The position numbers and the translations under genes were made by a program. The notes under the pieces were generated by a model. That model was given only the letters and a program-made list of their open reading frames with translations, was not told where the DNA came from and did not search any database. Below, piece by piece: positions 1-9,470 of a stretch of 64,000 bases of DNA (position 1 is the stretch's first letter; each line of letters opens with the position of its first letter). This stretch comes from Chitinophaga sp. sic0106 (lineage in GTDB: Bacteria; Bacteroidota; Bacteroidia; Chitinophagales; Chitinophagaceae): positions 487,757 to 551,756 of the forward strand of contig NZ_JAHUWJ010000002.1 in NCBI RefSeq assembly GCF_019219075.1, written 5' to 3'.

Positions 1-415
1 GAAATAAGGCCGTATTAAACACATAGTTTTCTCCGGTAGCGGCCAGCTTACCTTTTATAATAATGTCCACTCTTTTTTTTATTTCGGTGATCCTGCGGAG
101 TGGAAATATTTTTTCAACATCAGTGATGCTTATTTCGCAGGAAACGCCGTATAGTCTTTGCTCCTGGCTGGTTACAGCTTGTTCCAGGGATCGGCACATA
201 TGGTCTTCCCACATGGATTGATTCACGATCAATTGAAAATCAAGTTCCCACACCTCACAGCCAAAATCGGAGTTGAAGCGATGTTCTCCAAAGCGGGTGA
301 AGATGATGAGTTCAATGTGCTGGGCTATAGATGCGCCACTGTCGCAAGTTTCCAACGGGGAGTTGGAAAAGACACGGGAGAAATCAAACGGTTTTTTATA
401 AAAAGATATGGCCAT
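1..415 (-). CDS. tssE: TssE-like T6SS baseplate protein (gp25 family), partial
   Basis: Reading the reverse strand from the ATG at 415 gives an open frame that runs off the left edge of the window, about 138 codons. It starts MAISFYKKPFDFSRVF and contains RFGEHRFNSDFGCEVWELDF at about residues 43-62, which matches the conserved core of gp25/TssE baseplate wedge proteins (a glycine- and aromatic-rich stretch with the family's Glu-Trp-Glu). TssE helps build the cytoplasmic baseplate from which the contractile sheath polymerises. The family and the T6SS genes on the other strand support the call. The C-terminus lies outside the window, and the gene diverges from the tssO-like gene at 648. Confidence 0.85.
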   Translation of the reverse strand, partial: MAISFYKKPFDFSRVFSNSPLETCDSGASIAQHIELIIFTRFGEHRFNSDFGCEVWELDFQLIVNQSMWEDHMCRSLEQAVTSQEQRLYGVSCEISITDVEKIFPLRRITEIKKRVDIIIKGKLAATGENYVFNTALF

Positions 416-647
416 CGGTTAACATGTTAACATTTTCAAAACTAAAAAAAAATCCGGGAAAAACATTTTTCAGTATAATATTTGTAAGTATATTAGAACT
501 GTGATTATGTAATTATGGATATCTGATGATCGTTTATTAGCCCGAGTATACATAGTCACAAATAACTTGAAAAGTTACCCCGTTAGCCAGTATTTTTTAT
601 AAACCATATTATAGAACCTAGCTTTAAACAGCAACCATAATAATCAT
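416..647. promoter_or_regulatory. Divergent intergenic region between tssE and the tssO operon
   Basis: This AT-rich 232-bp gap separates the leftward tssE from the rightward T6SS series, so it should carry both promoters. On the plus strand TTG at 567-569 and TATTTTTT at 591-598 loosely resemble the Bacteroidota -33/-7 elements. A second loose match (TAN3TTTG) lies near 476-484. Neither is a full match. No operator stands out. Confidence 0.35.
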
Positions 648-1163
648 ATGAAGCCGATCAATTTACATGAATTGAACAGGTCTTATTTCAAGTTTATTAT
701 TCATTTCGTCATCCTGATCCTGTTTGTATTAATAGGTGTGGCGAGCTTCTTTTTCACTGGCAGGCATGAGTTGCAGCTGCTGGGGGAACAGTCACGTACC
801 TATGACCAGGTAGCCTATTACCGGGATGAGGTGAACAGCCGGTTCGATAATGTGCTGTTGAAGTTCAGGTCCCTGGCGCAGTATGTCAATGCAGATGCAC
901 AGGAACTCAGCAACCAGGCCTTACTGATCAATGGCGTGCAGTCGGATAATAACCGTGTACGTGGCCTGCTGGATGAACGTAAGGAGTTAACTGTAGTCCC
1001 AAGCTATGAGCTCTATGGAAAAATGACCCGCAATGTGATGATCCTGGCCAGCTTGAAAGATTCACTGTCACAAACACGCTTCCAGATGGAAAGTCTTCGG
1101 GAACAACTGGAAGACTGCGACCATTCCACCAAAAAAGCTATGAAAAAACTAAACGGATACTAG
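648..1163 (+). CDS. tssO: TssO-like T6SS-iii inner-membrane protein
   Basis: The 171-aa protein has a short N-terminal cytoplasmic part (MKPINLHELNRSYFKF), one hydrophobic segment at about residues 17-36, and a charged helical periplasmic domain that is probably coiled-coil. This layout and the N-terminus fit the TssO family found in Bacteroidota subtype iii systems, where TssN to TssR are thought to replace the TssJLM membrane complex. It starts the rightward T6SS operon. A second protein of the same design follows 7 bp downstream. Subunit stoichiometry and contacts cannot be read from sequence. Confidence 0.7.
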   Translation: MKPINLHELNRSYFKFIIHFVILILFVLIGVASFFFTGRHELQLLGEQSRTYDQVAYYRDEVNSRFDNVLLKFRSLAQYVNADAQELSNQALLINGVQSDNNRVRGLLDERKELTVVPSYELYGKMTRNVMILASLKDSLSQTRFQMESLREQLEDCDHSTKKAMKKLNGY

Positions 1164-1170
1164 ACCTTAT

Positions 1171-1665
1171 ATGGCGCATATTAGCATTAAAGCGCGGCAG
1201 GAACAGTTTGTGTTCCTGCTGGTGCTCAGTCTCTTTACCATATCCCTCCTTGCGTGGCTGATATTTTCCGGCAGTAATGTTGGCAGCAGCGAAATGAAGG
1301 ATAAATTGTCACAAAAAATAAATGAAGAAGAACAATTCGAAACGGTGGCTGCAGAAATGCGTCCGGCGGTAGATTCTACCTACAAAAAGATCATGGACTT
1401 TGATCCCTCTGTGCAGGCCCTGTTTCTGGAGTCGGATATTCTTAATGCCATTGCCAGCATAAAGGCTGCCTATCAGCGTAAATCATATGATAAACGATAT
1501 AAGGTATTCCTCCAGGAAGCCCAGCTGCTGGAGGTTTTGTTTTATGACAAAAAAGAACTGCGGGGAAATTATCATAACATCGAAAAACTGAACAGCGATC
1601 TGGACCGCTGCAAGCTGTCCAAACGCGGCCTTCAGGAGGCTATTATCAATCAAAACAGGAACTAG
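1171..1665 (+). CDS. Second TssO-like single-pass membrane protein
   Basis: The 164-aa protein has a transmembrane segment at about residues 13-33 (FVFLLVLSLFTISLLAWLIF) and then a charged helical domain. It has the same size and layout as the upstream TssO-like protein, though the sequences are only loosely alike. The start lies 7 bp after the previous stop, and its TAG stop overlaps the GTG start of the next gene, which suggests translational coupling. It is probably a second component of the T6SS-iii envelope complex; TssO paralogue is the best guess, but another Tss protein is possible. Confidence 0.6.
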   Translation: MAHISIKARQEQFVFLLVLSLFTISLLAWLIFSGSNVGSSEMKDKLSQKINEEEQFETVAAEMRPAVDSTYKKIMDFDPSVQALFLESDILNAIASIKAAYQRKSYDKRYKVFLQEAQLLEVLFYDKKELRGNYHNIEKLNSDLDRCKLSKRGLQEAIINQNRN

Positions 1666-2585
1666 TGGAAGGCACAACGAAACAGAAAGCAGTACAGACT
1701 GATAGCAGAAGCCGTGTTTATCTTTATATAGTGCTGGCAGTTTTAGTGCTGGCCGTTGTTTTCCTGGTGATGAAACTCCTGTTCAGCAAGCGCGAGTTAA
1801 ACGCACACCTGCTGAAAGATGAAATCTACCTGAATGAAAACCTGGTGTATACCGACAATACCGCAGGTGCAAAGGAATGGCTGTGGGAGTTTGGTGACGG
1901 TGAAAAAATGACTAAGCAAAGTGGCTTTTACAGATTTAAGCAATCCGGCAACTACCTGGTACGGTTGACGGTAGACGGGGAAATGCAGCGCCAGTTTGCG
2001 GTAGTGGTGAAAGATACGGTACCGGTGCTGGTGATCGACAGTATCCGCATTACCGGGCCTACCTCCGGCACCGTAGGAGAGCAGCTACGACTGGAGGCAG
2101 AAGGGGATGCCAACATCTTCGAATGGAACTTTGGGGAAACCGGCAGGGTAGATGCTAAGGGAAGAACAGCATTTTATACCTTCCGAAGTCCCGGCAGGTA
2201 TAACGTGATCCTTAAAACTGATAAGAGTGCTGCACCAGTGTATTATACGCTTAATATCACCGAGTTCGATGACCTGGAAATGATTGACCCCGGCGCCGGA
2301 AGCGCAGCCATGATGGATGATTTTAAACTCCATCTGCAGGCGATCGCCAACGGTAAAAACTTTAATACGCATTATTATTATCTCGTAAAAAAATATCTCT
2401 GTAACGGAGAAAAAACTTCGGCACAGGCAACAGATGAAACAGGGAGTAAGAAGACGGACTTTTACTCCTATTGCATCGGACTTACCTTCAGCAAAAATAT
2501 TGTTATTGATGAAGTGGGACTCACGTTGTCGCCGAAAAAATGTGTTGGCATGGTGAATGTGCAGCAGCATAGAACGGAAAAGTAA
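1665..2585 (+). CDS. PKD-domain T6SS envelope protein, TssP candidate
   Basis: Translation appears to start at GTG (1665), which overlaps the previous TAG stop. The 306-aa protein has a transmembrane helix at about residues 18-38 and then two immunoglobulin-like PKD repeats. The first contains WLWEFGDGEKMTK (about 68-80) and the second FEWNFGETGRVDAKGR (about 148-163), both with the aromatic-x-F-G-D/E signature. A C-terminal domain of about 110 residues with three cysteines follows. PKD folds usually mediate extracytoplasmic protein contacts, so a periplasmic scaffold of the T6SS-iii membrane complex is likely. TssP is inferred from position only. Confidence 0.55.
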   Translation: MEGTTKQKAVQTDSRSRVYLYIVLAVLVLAVVFLVMKLLFSKRELNAHLLKDEIYLNENLVYTDNTAGAKEWLWEFGDGEKMTKQSGFYRFKQSGNYLVRLTVDGEMQRQFAVVVKDTVPVLVIDSIRITGPTSGTVGEQLRLEAEGDANIFEWNFGETGRVDAKGRTAFYTFRSPGRYNVILKTDKSAAPVYYTLNITEFDDLEMIDPGAGSAAMMDDFKLHLQAIANGKNFNTHYYYLVKKYLCNGEKTSAQATDETGSKKTDFYSYCIGLTFSKNIVIDEVGLTLSPKKCVGMVNVQQHRTEK

Positions 2586-2615
2586 TTTCTAAATCCATAT
2601 CTCTATTTAAAACAG

Positions 2616-4988
2616 ATGAGAATTCTCGTATTGTTAATAGCTACATTGTTTTGTTTCCAGGCGGAAGCCCAGTTTTATTCGGGCAAACGCATCGAGAAAA
2701 TGCCGGTGAATTTCAGGTATCCTACCCCGCAAACGAAAGATCCTTCCGGGAAAACCGAAAGTACCGCGTGGATTGTATTTTCCGACAGTGAAGGGAACTA
2801 TACTACCACCACACCCGGCGGTACGCTGGTGTTCAAGAAGCTAAATTTTATGCAACCCTTCTTCGTCAGCGATGAAAAAAACGGTTATCTCCGCCTCGTA
2901 AAATATGACCCATCTATTCTCAAAAAAGGATCACGTATAGGGGATAAACGAAAAGCAGTCAGCTATGGGTGGATACCACGCAGCAAGGTATTGATGTGGC
3001 AAAAAGCCTTGGTGGATGAACGTACGCGTTTTCCCTTTAAAGCCGTAGGTATCATCAGCGGCGCCGGGCCTATTGCACAGCCACGGTACTACTTTGCACA
3101 TGATAGTATCATTGTTTATAACTCGCCGGAACTACAAACGCCCGGCACAGAAAAGCTCAAGCTTAATGACCTTATTTATATCTATAAGTTTTCGGAGGAT
3201 GGTAAAAAAGCCCTGGTGGGCCATGCCAGCCAACTGACGGCCGACAGCGCCGCAGCCTTTACCGCCGGATGGGTGTCGGCAGAAGTAGTACATCTCTGGG
3301 GCAGCCGGCTGTATGTAGGCACAGGCAATACAGCCTCTTATGATAATGATTCCCTGACCGCAAAGTATTTTAATGCGCACCTGAAGCCGGTTACGCCCGA
3401 TGGCGGCAACTTTGAATACGATCCGCTGCTGCCATCCGATAACCCACTGTTCCGTATGGTGCCGGTAGTCCAGCGGAAAGGCCTTGGGCTGAACATGCCC
3501 TACCACTCCGCCGTGGCCCACAATGTATTTGATAAATCCTCCAATACGGTAATTAATATCAAAGGTACCCGCATCGACTATAACAACTACCTGCGACTGC
3601 GCAGATTCGGCAACCACGTGAATGTCGTTTTTGTAGTGGACGGAGGAAATGCCATGCGCGATTATCTCCCCGGCATCACCAATACCATACAGAACTTCGA
3701 AGATATCTTCGGTAAAAAAGCTTACGCCAGCTATAATTACCGCTTCGGGGCAGTGGTGTACCGCGGCAATGAAGGGTGCGTGCAATCGCCCGGGATGAAC
3801 GTATTTGAGCCTTCAGATAATTTCAGCAGGGTGGTGGATTTTATCAACAAACAAGCCACCATGACCCAGCGTTGTAACGGCCTGGTAAATGATCAGCCGT
3901 ACTACGCAGGACTGATGGAAGCGGTGAAGATATTGAAACGCTACCCCATGCAAACGAATATCATTATCGTAGCAGGCAGCACCGGCAACAAAAATTCCAA
4001 TGGCATCAATGAAGACATGCTGGTACGGGGCCTCGCCGGGGTAGATGCAAGAATGCTGGTATTCCAGGTGTATAATAAGTTCGACCCTTCCTTCAATAAC
4101 TTCGTATTAGAATCCAGGCAATTGCTGGAAAAAACCGCGCAACTGGAAGCAGATCAGAAAAAACTACGCATGGTTAAAGGGGAAGGCCTCGCTGTAACGC
4201 AGCAATTTAATACTGCGTATACGGACTCCGTTTCCTATTATCTCAACTATCCGGATGGCAGCCTGATACCCGGTGCCATTGTATTCCCAGGCAGAGGAGC
4301 TGTGAAAACAAACCGCGAAATGATGACAGCGTTAAACCGCTTCCTGGGAGAAGTGTATACCGATAACCGGCAGATCATCAAGTCGCTGGACAGTGTATTC
4401 ATGATCTCCGGCCGCTTAAAGGAGAAAATTACCATGCCGGTGATGGCGGCTGTAAACACCGGGAAAAGTATACTGCCGGATAACCTGGGAGAGCAATTGC
4501 CCCACAATGCATTCAAATACTATTTTGAAGTAGAGGCAAAAGAACCATTGGTAGAAAAAAATGCTCCGATGGAATATGCCATCCTCCTCAGCCAGGATGA
4601 GATATTGCAGTTGTCGGACTTATTGTCCCGGCTGGCGGGCGATAACCTGCAGCAGGACAATAAGAATTTCCGTAAAAAACTGGCCAAAGAATATGTGGCA
4701 TATGGTGAAGGTCAATGGAAAGATATGTATAGCCGCGGGGCTATACGAAGCATGAAGCTGCCTCTGTTCCTGGAAAGAGCAACGGGTATGCCGCAGCCAC
4801 TGGAGCCATTCGACCGGTACTCCGTGGCTGATCTGAAGCGCAATATGAGCGCAGCAGACTTTGAAAAGTATATTAACTATCTCCGTAAGTGTAATGAAGT
4901 CGTGAAGAAGCAATTACAAACAGCAGATTATTTTATCTCTAACGGAGAACCCTATTTTTATATCACACAAAGCGACTGGAAGCTATGA
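2616..4988 (+). CDS. tssR: TssR-like T6SS-iii periplasmic protein with vWA-like domain
   Basis: The 790-aa product has a clear signal peptide (MRILVLLIATLFCFQAEAQ). Near residue 340 VNVVFVVDGGNAMRDYLPGI resembles the first strand and MIDAS-like loop of a von Willebrand A domain, although the canonical DxSxS is not intact. An IIIVAGSTGN strand-loop follows about 110 residues later. Size, secretion signal and position after TssO and PKD proteins match TssR of Bacteroidota T6SS-iii. It probably acts in the periplasm, perhaps as a link to the cell wall or outer membrane. Its stop overlaps the ClpV start by 4 bp, so the two are coupled. Confidence 0.7.
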   Translation: MRILVLLIATLFCFQAEAQFYSGKRIEKMPVNFRYPTPQTKDPSGKTESTAWIVFSDSEGNYTTTTPGGTLVFKKLNFMQPFFVSDEKNGYLRLVKYDPSILKKGSRIGDKRKAVSYGWIPRSKVLMWQKALVDERTRFPFKAVGIISGAGPIAQPRYYFAHDSIIVYNSPELQTPGTEKLKLNDLIYIYKFSEDGKKALVGHASQLTADSAAAFTAGWVSAEVVHLWGSRLYVGTGNTASYDNDSLTAKYFNAHLKPVTPDGGNFEYDPLLPSDNPLFRMVPVVQRKGLGLNMPYHSAVAHNVFDKSSNTVINIKGTRIDYNNYLRLRRFGNHVNVVFVVDGGNAMRDYLPGITNTIQNFEDIFGKKAYASYNYRFGAVVYRGNEGCVQSPGMNVFEPSDNFSRVVDFINKQATMTQRCNGLVNDQPYYAGLMEAVKILKRYPMQTNIIIVAGSTGNKNSNGINEDMLVRGLAGVDARMLVFQVYNKFDPSFNNFVLESRQLLEKTAQLEADQKKLRMVKGEGLAVTQQFNTAYTDSVSYYLNYPDGSLIPGAIVFPGRGAVKTNREMMTALNRFLGEVYTDNRQIIKSLDSVFMISGRLKEKITMPVMAAVNTGKSILPDNLGEQLPHNAFKYYFEVEAKEPLVEKNAPMEYAILLSQDEILQLSDLLSRLAGDNLQQDNKNFRKKLAKEYVAYGEGQWKDMYSRGAIRSMKLPLFLERATGMPQPLEPFDRYSVADLKRNMSAADFEKYINYLRKCNEVVKKQLQTADYFISNGEPYFYITQSDWKL

Positions 4989-7408
4989 ACATGCTCAATC
5001 TAAGCGAATCGGTGAAGCATGCAGTGCATGTAGCTGAATCCCTGGCAAAGGAAAGACATCATGGTAGCTATGGACCACCTCATCTGCTGGCAGGACTAAT
5101 GCACAAAGAAACGGGCCTTCGCTCGTTGCTGAATGCGATCGATAAAGATCCGGTGTACCTGCAGGAATGGGCGGAGATCCGCATGGACGAGTTTCCTAAT
5201 GCCAGACAGCTCCAGCCGGATGTGAAAAGTACGCCGGAGGTAGCACTGGTGTTTGAGGAAGCTGATGATGTGCGACTGAAAATGGGACTGGACCTGATAA
5301 CCCCCGTTTGCGTACTCACGGCACTCAGTAAGCCTAACATCGGTTTTCCGGCAGATCAGATGAAATCGTTTCCTGTGAAGGAAAGGGACCTGATCGAAGT
5401 ATATCTGGATGACCAGGAGGTGAAGCATGCTATTCAGGAGGAACGTAAGACCGATAATACACCCGCCTCCGGCGCACTCGCTAAGTATACTATTGATCGT
5501 ACAGCGGCCGCCAGGGAGGGTAAGACCGATCCTATCATTGGCCGTGACCTGGAATTGCGTATGGTCATGGAGGTATTATGCCGGCGGTCAAAACCAAATG
5601 TGATCATCACAGGGGATGCAGGGGTGGGTAAAACTGCATTAATAGATGGGCTGGCACAACAGATGGTTAAAGGGGAGGTGCCTGCCGCATTAAAAGATGC
5701 AAAAATCCTGGAGCTGGATACCGGCGCCCTAATTGCCGGGGCTTCCTATAAAGGGGAGATTGAAGACAGGCTGAAAAAGATCATCGCCGCGTTGAAGGAG
5801 TCAGGCAAGGTAATATTGTTTATAGATGAAATTCATGCCTTGCTGGATGCAAAAGGTGCCATAGGTTCAGGAGCTGGCAACCTGCTGAAACCGGAGCTCG
5901 CGCGTGGGGAGATTACCGTTATAGGGGCTAGCACCATGGAGGAGCACCGTAAAATCATAGAGCCTGAAAAGGCTTTTAGTCGCCGCTTTGAGGTGGTGCA
6001 GGTACCGGAACCCGATACCGACACCGCTGCGAAAATGCTGTATTGCCAGCTGGAACGCTATGAAACCCATCACCAGCTCAAAGTGCAGGAAGGTACAGTC
6101 GAGGAATGCGTGCGGCTGGCCAAACGGTATATGAAGGACCGGCGCCTGCCGGATGCAGCATTTGACCTGCTGGACAGGACCATGGCGGCTATCCGGATGA
6201 TGAACGATACTTCCGAACGAGAGCTGCTGCAGTTGCAGGAAGCGTTGCAACTATCGGCAAAGGATACACTGATTAGCCTCAATAGGAAATTGAGTCCGGT
6301 ATTATTAGGCCGACTCGATGCCGCCGCACCGGATGATGAGGAAGGTTTGCAATCCTACCTGAAAGATGCGCTTGATAAGTTGAGTGTGCTGGCTAAAGAA
6401 AAAATTTTCGAAGTCGGCAAACAGGATGTTGCCGCAGTGATCGCTTTTAAAACAGGGATTCCAATTGGTAAAATTCAGACACAGGAGCGGGATAAGTTAA
6501 TGAACATGGAGGCGCACCTCAAGCAAAGGGTTGTAGGGCAGGATCATGCCTTAAAAGCGCTTTCTGCGGCCATTTTGGAGTCACGCAGTGGCCTGGGGAA
6601 GAAGGGGCAGCCTATCGGGTCGTTTTTCTTACTGGGGCCTACCGGTACCGGCAAAACGGAGTTGGCAAAATCCATTGCGGAATTTTTGTTTAATGACGAA
6701 AAGGCCATGATCCGTTTTGATATGAGCGAGTTTAAGGAGGAACATTCTGCGGCACTGCTGTATGGCGCACCACCAGGATATGTGGGATATGAGGAGGGTG
6801 GACTGCTGGTAAATAAAATACGGCAGCAGCCGTATACGGTGTTGCTCTTTGATGAAATCGAGAAGGCACATCCATCTGTGTTTGATATCTTCCTGCAAAT
6901 AATGGATGAAGGCCTGATTCACGACAGGCTGGGAAAAGAAGGAGATTTCTCTAACGCCCTCATCCTGTTTACCTCTAATATAGGCAGTGAGTGGATAACG
7001 GAACAGTTTAACCAGGAAAAAATGCCGCAGTCACATCAGCTGATGGACTTGATGGCAAAGCATTTCAGGCCGGAGTTCCTGGCGCGTTTATCCGAGATCG
7101 TGCCTTTTGGTCCGATTACAGCGGAAAATGTGGTAAAGATTTTTCAGATACAATTGAAGAGTTTACTGGATGCGCTGCACAAACAACATATTACATTGGA
7201 GATTTCCGATGATGCCATGAAAATGCTTGCTCTTAGCGGGTTTACACCAAGGTATGGGGCCAGGCAGATCACGGGTGTTATACGGAATCAATTACGCAGA
7301 CCTATCTCCCGGCAAATTATTTCAGGAGAATTGAATGCAGGGAAAAAAATTCTGCTGCAACTAAAGGACGGAATGGAAGAGCTGGATTGGCAAATTTCAT
7401 CGGAATAA
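4985..7408 (+). CDS. clpV: ClpV/TssH, T6SS sheath-disassembly AAA+ ATPase
   Basis: The 807-aa protein has a Clp N-terminal repeat domain (about 1-150) and two AAA+ modules. Walker A1 is GDAGVGKT (210-217) with Walker B VILFIDEIHALL. Walker A2 is GPTGTGKT (551-558) with VLLFDEIEKAHP. The Clp D2-small domain closes the protein. The family hexamer threads contracted TssB/TssC sheath and recycles it. The protein is shorter than proteobacterial ClpV (about 870 aa), mainly in the middle domain. ClpB is the alternative, but the position directly before tssB and tssC supports TssH. Confidence 0.9.
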   Translation: MNMLNLSESVKHAVHVAESLAKERHHGSYGPPHLLAGLMHKETGLRSLLNAIDKDPVYLQEWAEIRMDEFPNARQLQPDVKSTPEVALVFEEADDVRLKMGLDLITPVCVLTALSKPNIGFPADQMKSFPVKERDLIEVYLDDQEVKHAIQEERKTDNTPASGALAKYTIDRTAAAREGKTDPIIGRDLELRMVMEVLCRRSKPNVIITGDAGVGKTALIDGLAQQMVKGEVPAALKDAKILELDTGALIAGASYKGEIEDRLKKIIAALKESGKVILFIDEIHALLDAKGAIGSGAGNLLKPELARGEITVIGASTMEEHRKIIEPEKAFSRRFEVVQVPEPDTDTAAKMLYCQLERYETHHQLKVQEGTVEECVRLAKRYMKDRRLPDAAFDLLDRTMAAIRMMNDTSERELLQLQEALQLSAKDTLISLNRKLSPVLLGRLDAAAPDDEEGLQSYLKDALDKLSVLAKEKIFEVGKQDVAAVIAFKTGIPIGKIQTQERDKLMNMEAHLKQRVVGQDHALKALSAAILESRSGLGKKGQPIGSFFLLGPTGTGKTELAKSIAEFLFNDEKAMIRFDMSEFKEEHSAALLYGAPPGYVGYEEGGLLVNKIRQQPYTVLLFDEIEKAHPSVFDIFLQIMDEGLIHDRLGKEGDFSNALILFTSNIGSEWITEQFNQEKMPQSHQLMDLMAKHFRPEFLARLSEIVPFGPITAENVVKIFQIQLKSLLDALHKQHITLEISDDAMKMLALSGFTPRYGARQITGVIRNQLRRPISRQIISGELNAGKKILLQLKDGMEELDWQISSE

Positions 7409-7493
7409 AAATTTAATATCGATGTGTGCCGTGTACAGCAGAAAATTATTAGATTTATAATACTGTTTTCTATCATCTAAAAAAGTAACCAGC

Positions 7494-7940
7494 ATGTTTA
7501 ATTATGAAATAGGCGGTAATGAAAGGAAGATCGATACGACAGAAACGTTTGTTGACATCTCGCCAAACAAAACCTTATTCATTCAGCAGTTAACCGAACA
7601 GGAACCGATTAAGCCGACGATTGTTGAAGGACTTAAGACAGTAGAAGAAGTGTTCAGGCATTTCAAACCCAACGTGAGTGTTGATTTCGAAGGGAAAGAC
7701 GGAGCTGCGGTACATGAAACACTGCACTTTGATCACCTCGGGGATTTTTCAGTAAAGAGCATGATCCAGCAGAGCAACCAACTGCGGAACCTGAACCTGG
7801 AAAGTGAAATGTACCTGAATATCATTCGTCAGCTCAAGACAAATAAAACGTTGAAAGCAACCCTGGAAAATCCGGAAACCCGCCAGGCATTTGCTGCTGC
7901 GTTGGAAAACCTTGCGAAAGAATTGCAGCAGACCATATAG
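7494..7940 (+). CDS. tssB: TssB, small T6SS sheath subunit
   Basis: The 148-aa protein has the features of the VipA/TssB family: an N-terminal beta-rich part with FVDISPNKTLFIQQLTEQEP, a central VDFEGKDGA...LHFDHLGDFS segment (the conserved HFD-F motif region), and a C-terminal helix rich in Leu, Glu and Lys. TssB dimerises with TssC to form the contractile tube sheath in the cytoplasm. It lies 85 bp after clpV and 85 bp before tssC, the usual order in this subtype. Confidence 0.9.
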   Translation: MFNYEIGGNERKIDTTETFVDISPNKTLFIQQLTEQEPIKPTIVEGLKTVEEVFRHFKPNVSVDFEGKDGAAVHETLHFDHLGDFSVKSMIQQSNQLRNLNLESEMYLNIIRQLKTNKTLKATLENPETRQAFAAALENLAKELQQTI

Positions 7941-8025
7941 CACATTGTAGGACCCGACAGCGCGTAACCATAGATTGAAAACTGAATTAATACACGCCCC
8001 GCAGAGAGGCAATAAACGCTAACAC

Positions 8026-9417
8026 ATGTCAGCATCAAACGAAAGAATGCAGGCAGCTCAGCAAGAGCAGCCGGCACTGCAGCATGCAGTTCCCGAAACC
8101 CCGGCATTGTCCCTGGACGACAGTTTGCAGAAACTGGTGAAGGTAGGCGGCTTTGATTTTCTTGAAGCCATCCTGGATGGATTACAGAATCTTAACCCCG
8201 AACGTAAAGCACGTAAAAAAATATTTCTTACCGACCAGGATAAGGCAGCGGAAAGAAAGGAGCTGTTGAAGAAGATACAGCTATGGCAAGACCTGCTCCG
8301 CAAGGATGCCACAGTGGCTGAACTGAAGGATGAAAGCCAGCAACGCGCCGATCAGGCGGAAGCGCTGCTGCAGAAAAATATCGGACAGGCGCTGGAAGCT
8401 ACCCGTGATCTGGAACAGGCGTACCGCACGGTACACCAGTTCTATAAAAATACAGAAAGTGATAAGCTCACGAACGTGAACATCATGAACGCGGCTATGT
8501 CGCAGCTGACAGACCTTGACAACCCGCGTTTCATTGAACAGGTGGCAGAAGAGCTGAAACATAACTACGATCGCCTCGACTTGCGGGATAACTATTCACT
8601 GGTAGTGATTCCTGGTTACCTCGGCGCAAACAAAGTGGTGGAAAGGTGGGCTAAGATCGCACACGGCAATAAAGCTATGCTGGTAACTGATTTCGCCAAC
8701 CTGGATCAGCCGGATGATGTAATCGACCTGTTTACATCCGCTAATCTCACCGGCGCGGATGCTTACCGCTCTAATGTAATTATGACTTGTAACTGGCTGG
8801 TAGGTCGTGGCAAAGTAGAGTCAGCCGGAGAAGAAGACGATTTGCATGTGCCAGGTTCAGCATCTCTCGCAGGAAAAATGTATTATACGCTCATGAGCCA
8901 GGTGACAGCAGGTAAGAAACATGGTGCAGTGAATGAAGCGGATGGTGTTCGATTCGACCTGAAAAAAAGTGAAATATCGCAGCTGGAGCGTATAGGCCTG
9001 GTGCCAATGGTAAACGAATATGGAAAGGTAATGGCCTTCTCCGCCAAAACACTTTTCAATGGCGATAATATCGGTTTACAGACCTACTCCGTGGTGCGCG
9101 TGTTTGACTATATTACCAAAGTGCTGTTTGATTTCCTCAACCGTCGTGCGTTTGAAAACTGGAATTCTAAAACCGAACATGACCTGCGAGCGCAGATTGT
9201 AAAATTTCTGGATAATATTCAGGGGCCGGACCGGCTTATTGAGCGTTTTAAGATCATCCGCTTCGAACAGGATGAAGTGCAGAAGGATCGCATCCACCTG
9301 GATATTCATATTACACCTTACTTCCCGGCCAAAAGTTTTGTGGTAAAACTGGATGGCTATAAGGGTGAAGATGAAAGCAGAACCTGGAATACAGAGTATG
9401 CTGCCGTACAGAAATAA
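8026..9417 (+). CDS. tssC: TssC, large T6SS sheath subunit
   Basis: The 463-aa protein has the size and motifs of VipB/TssC, including a SDKLTNVNIMNAAMSQLTDL stretch near residue 145, a PGYLGANKVVERWAKIAH region near 200 and a C-terminal FPAKSFVVKLDGYKG strand that in the family joins the sheath handshake with TssB. The N-terminal 30 residues are Gln/Ala/Pro-rich and probably disordered. It forms the body of the contractile sheath together with the preceding TssB. Confidence 0.92.
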   Translation: MSASNERMQAAQQEQPALQHAVPETPALSLDDSLQKLVKVGGFDFLEAILDGLQNLNPERKARKKIFLTDQDKAAERKELLKKIQLWQDLLRKDATVAELKDESQQRADQAEALLQKNIGQALEATRDLEQAYRTVHQFYKNTESDKLTNVNIMNAAMSQLTDLDNPRFIEQVAEELKHNYDRLDLRDNYSLVVIPGYLGANKVVERWAKIAHGNKAMLVTDFANLDQPDDVIDLFTSANLTGADAYRSNVIMTCNWLVGRGKVESAGEEDDLHVPGSASLAGKMYYTLMSQVTAGKKHGAVNEADGVRFDLKKSEISQLERIGLVPMVNEYGKVMAFSAKTLFNGDNIGLQTYSVVRVFDYITKVLFDFLNRRAFENWNSKTEHDLRAQIVKFLDNIQGPDRLIERFKIIRFEQDEVQKDRIHLDIHITPYFPAKSFVVKLDGYKGEDESRTWNTEYAAVQK

Positions 9418-9470
9418 TCTGGGCACTCCTGTTTTGATTTTTTCTGATGAATGCCCTATTTTACGGGTGT

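Noticed and set aside
158..430. 90-codon plus-strand frame at the left end
   Set aside because: It lies opposite the partial tssE, whose reverse-strand reading gives the gp25 family motif.
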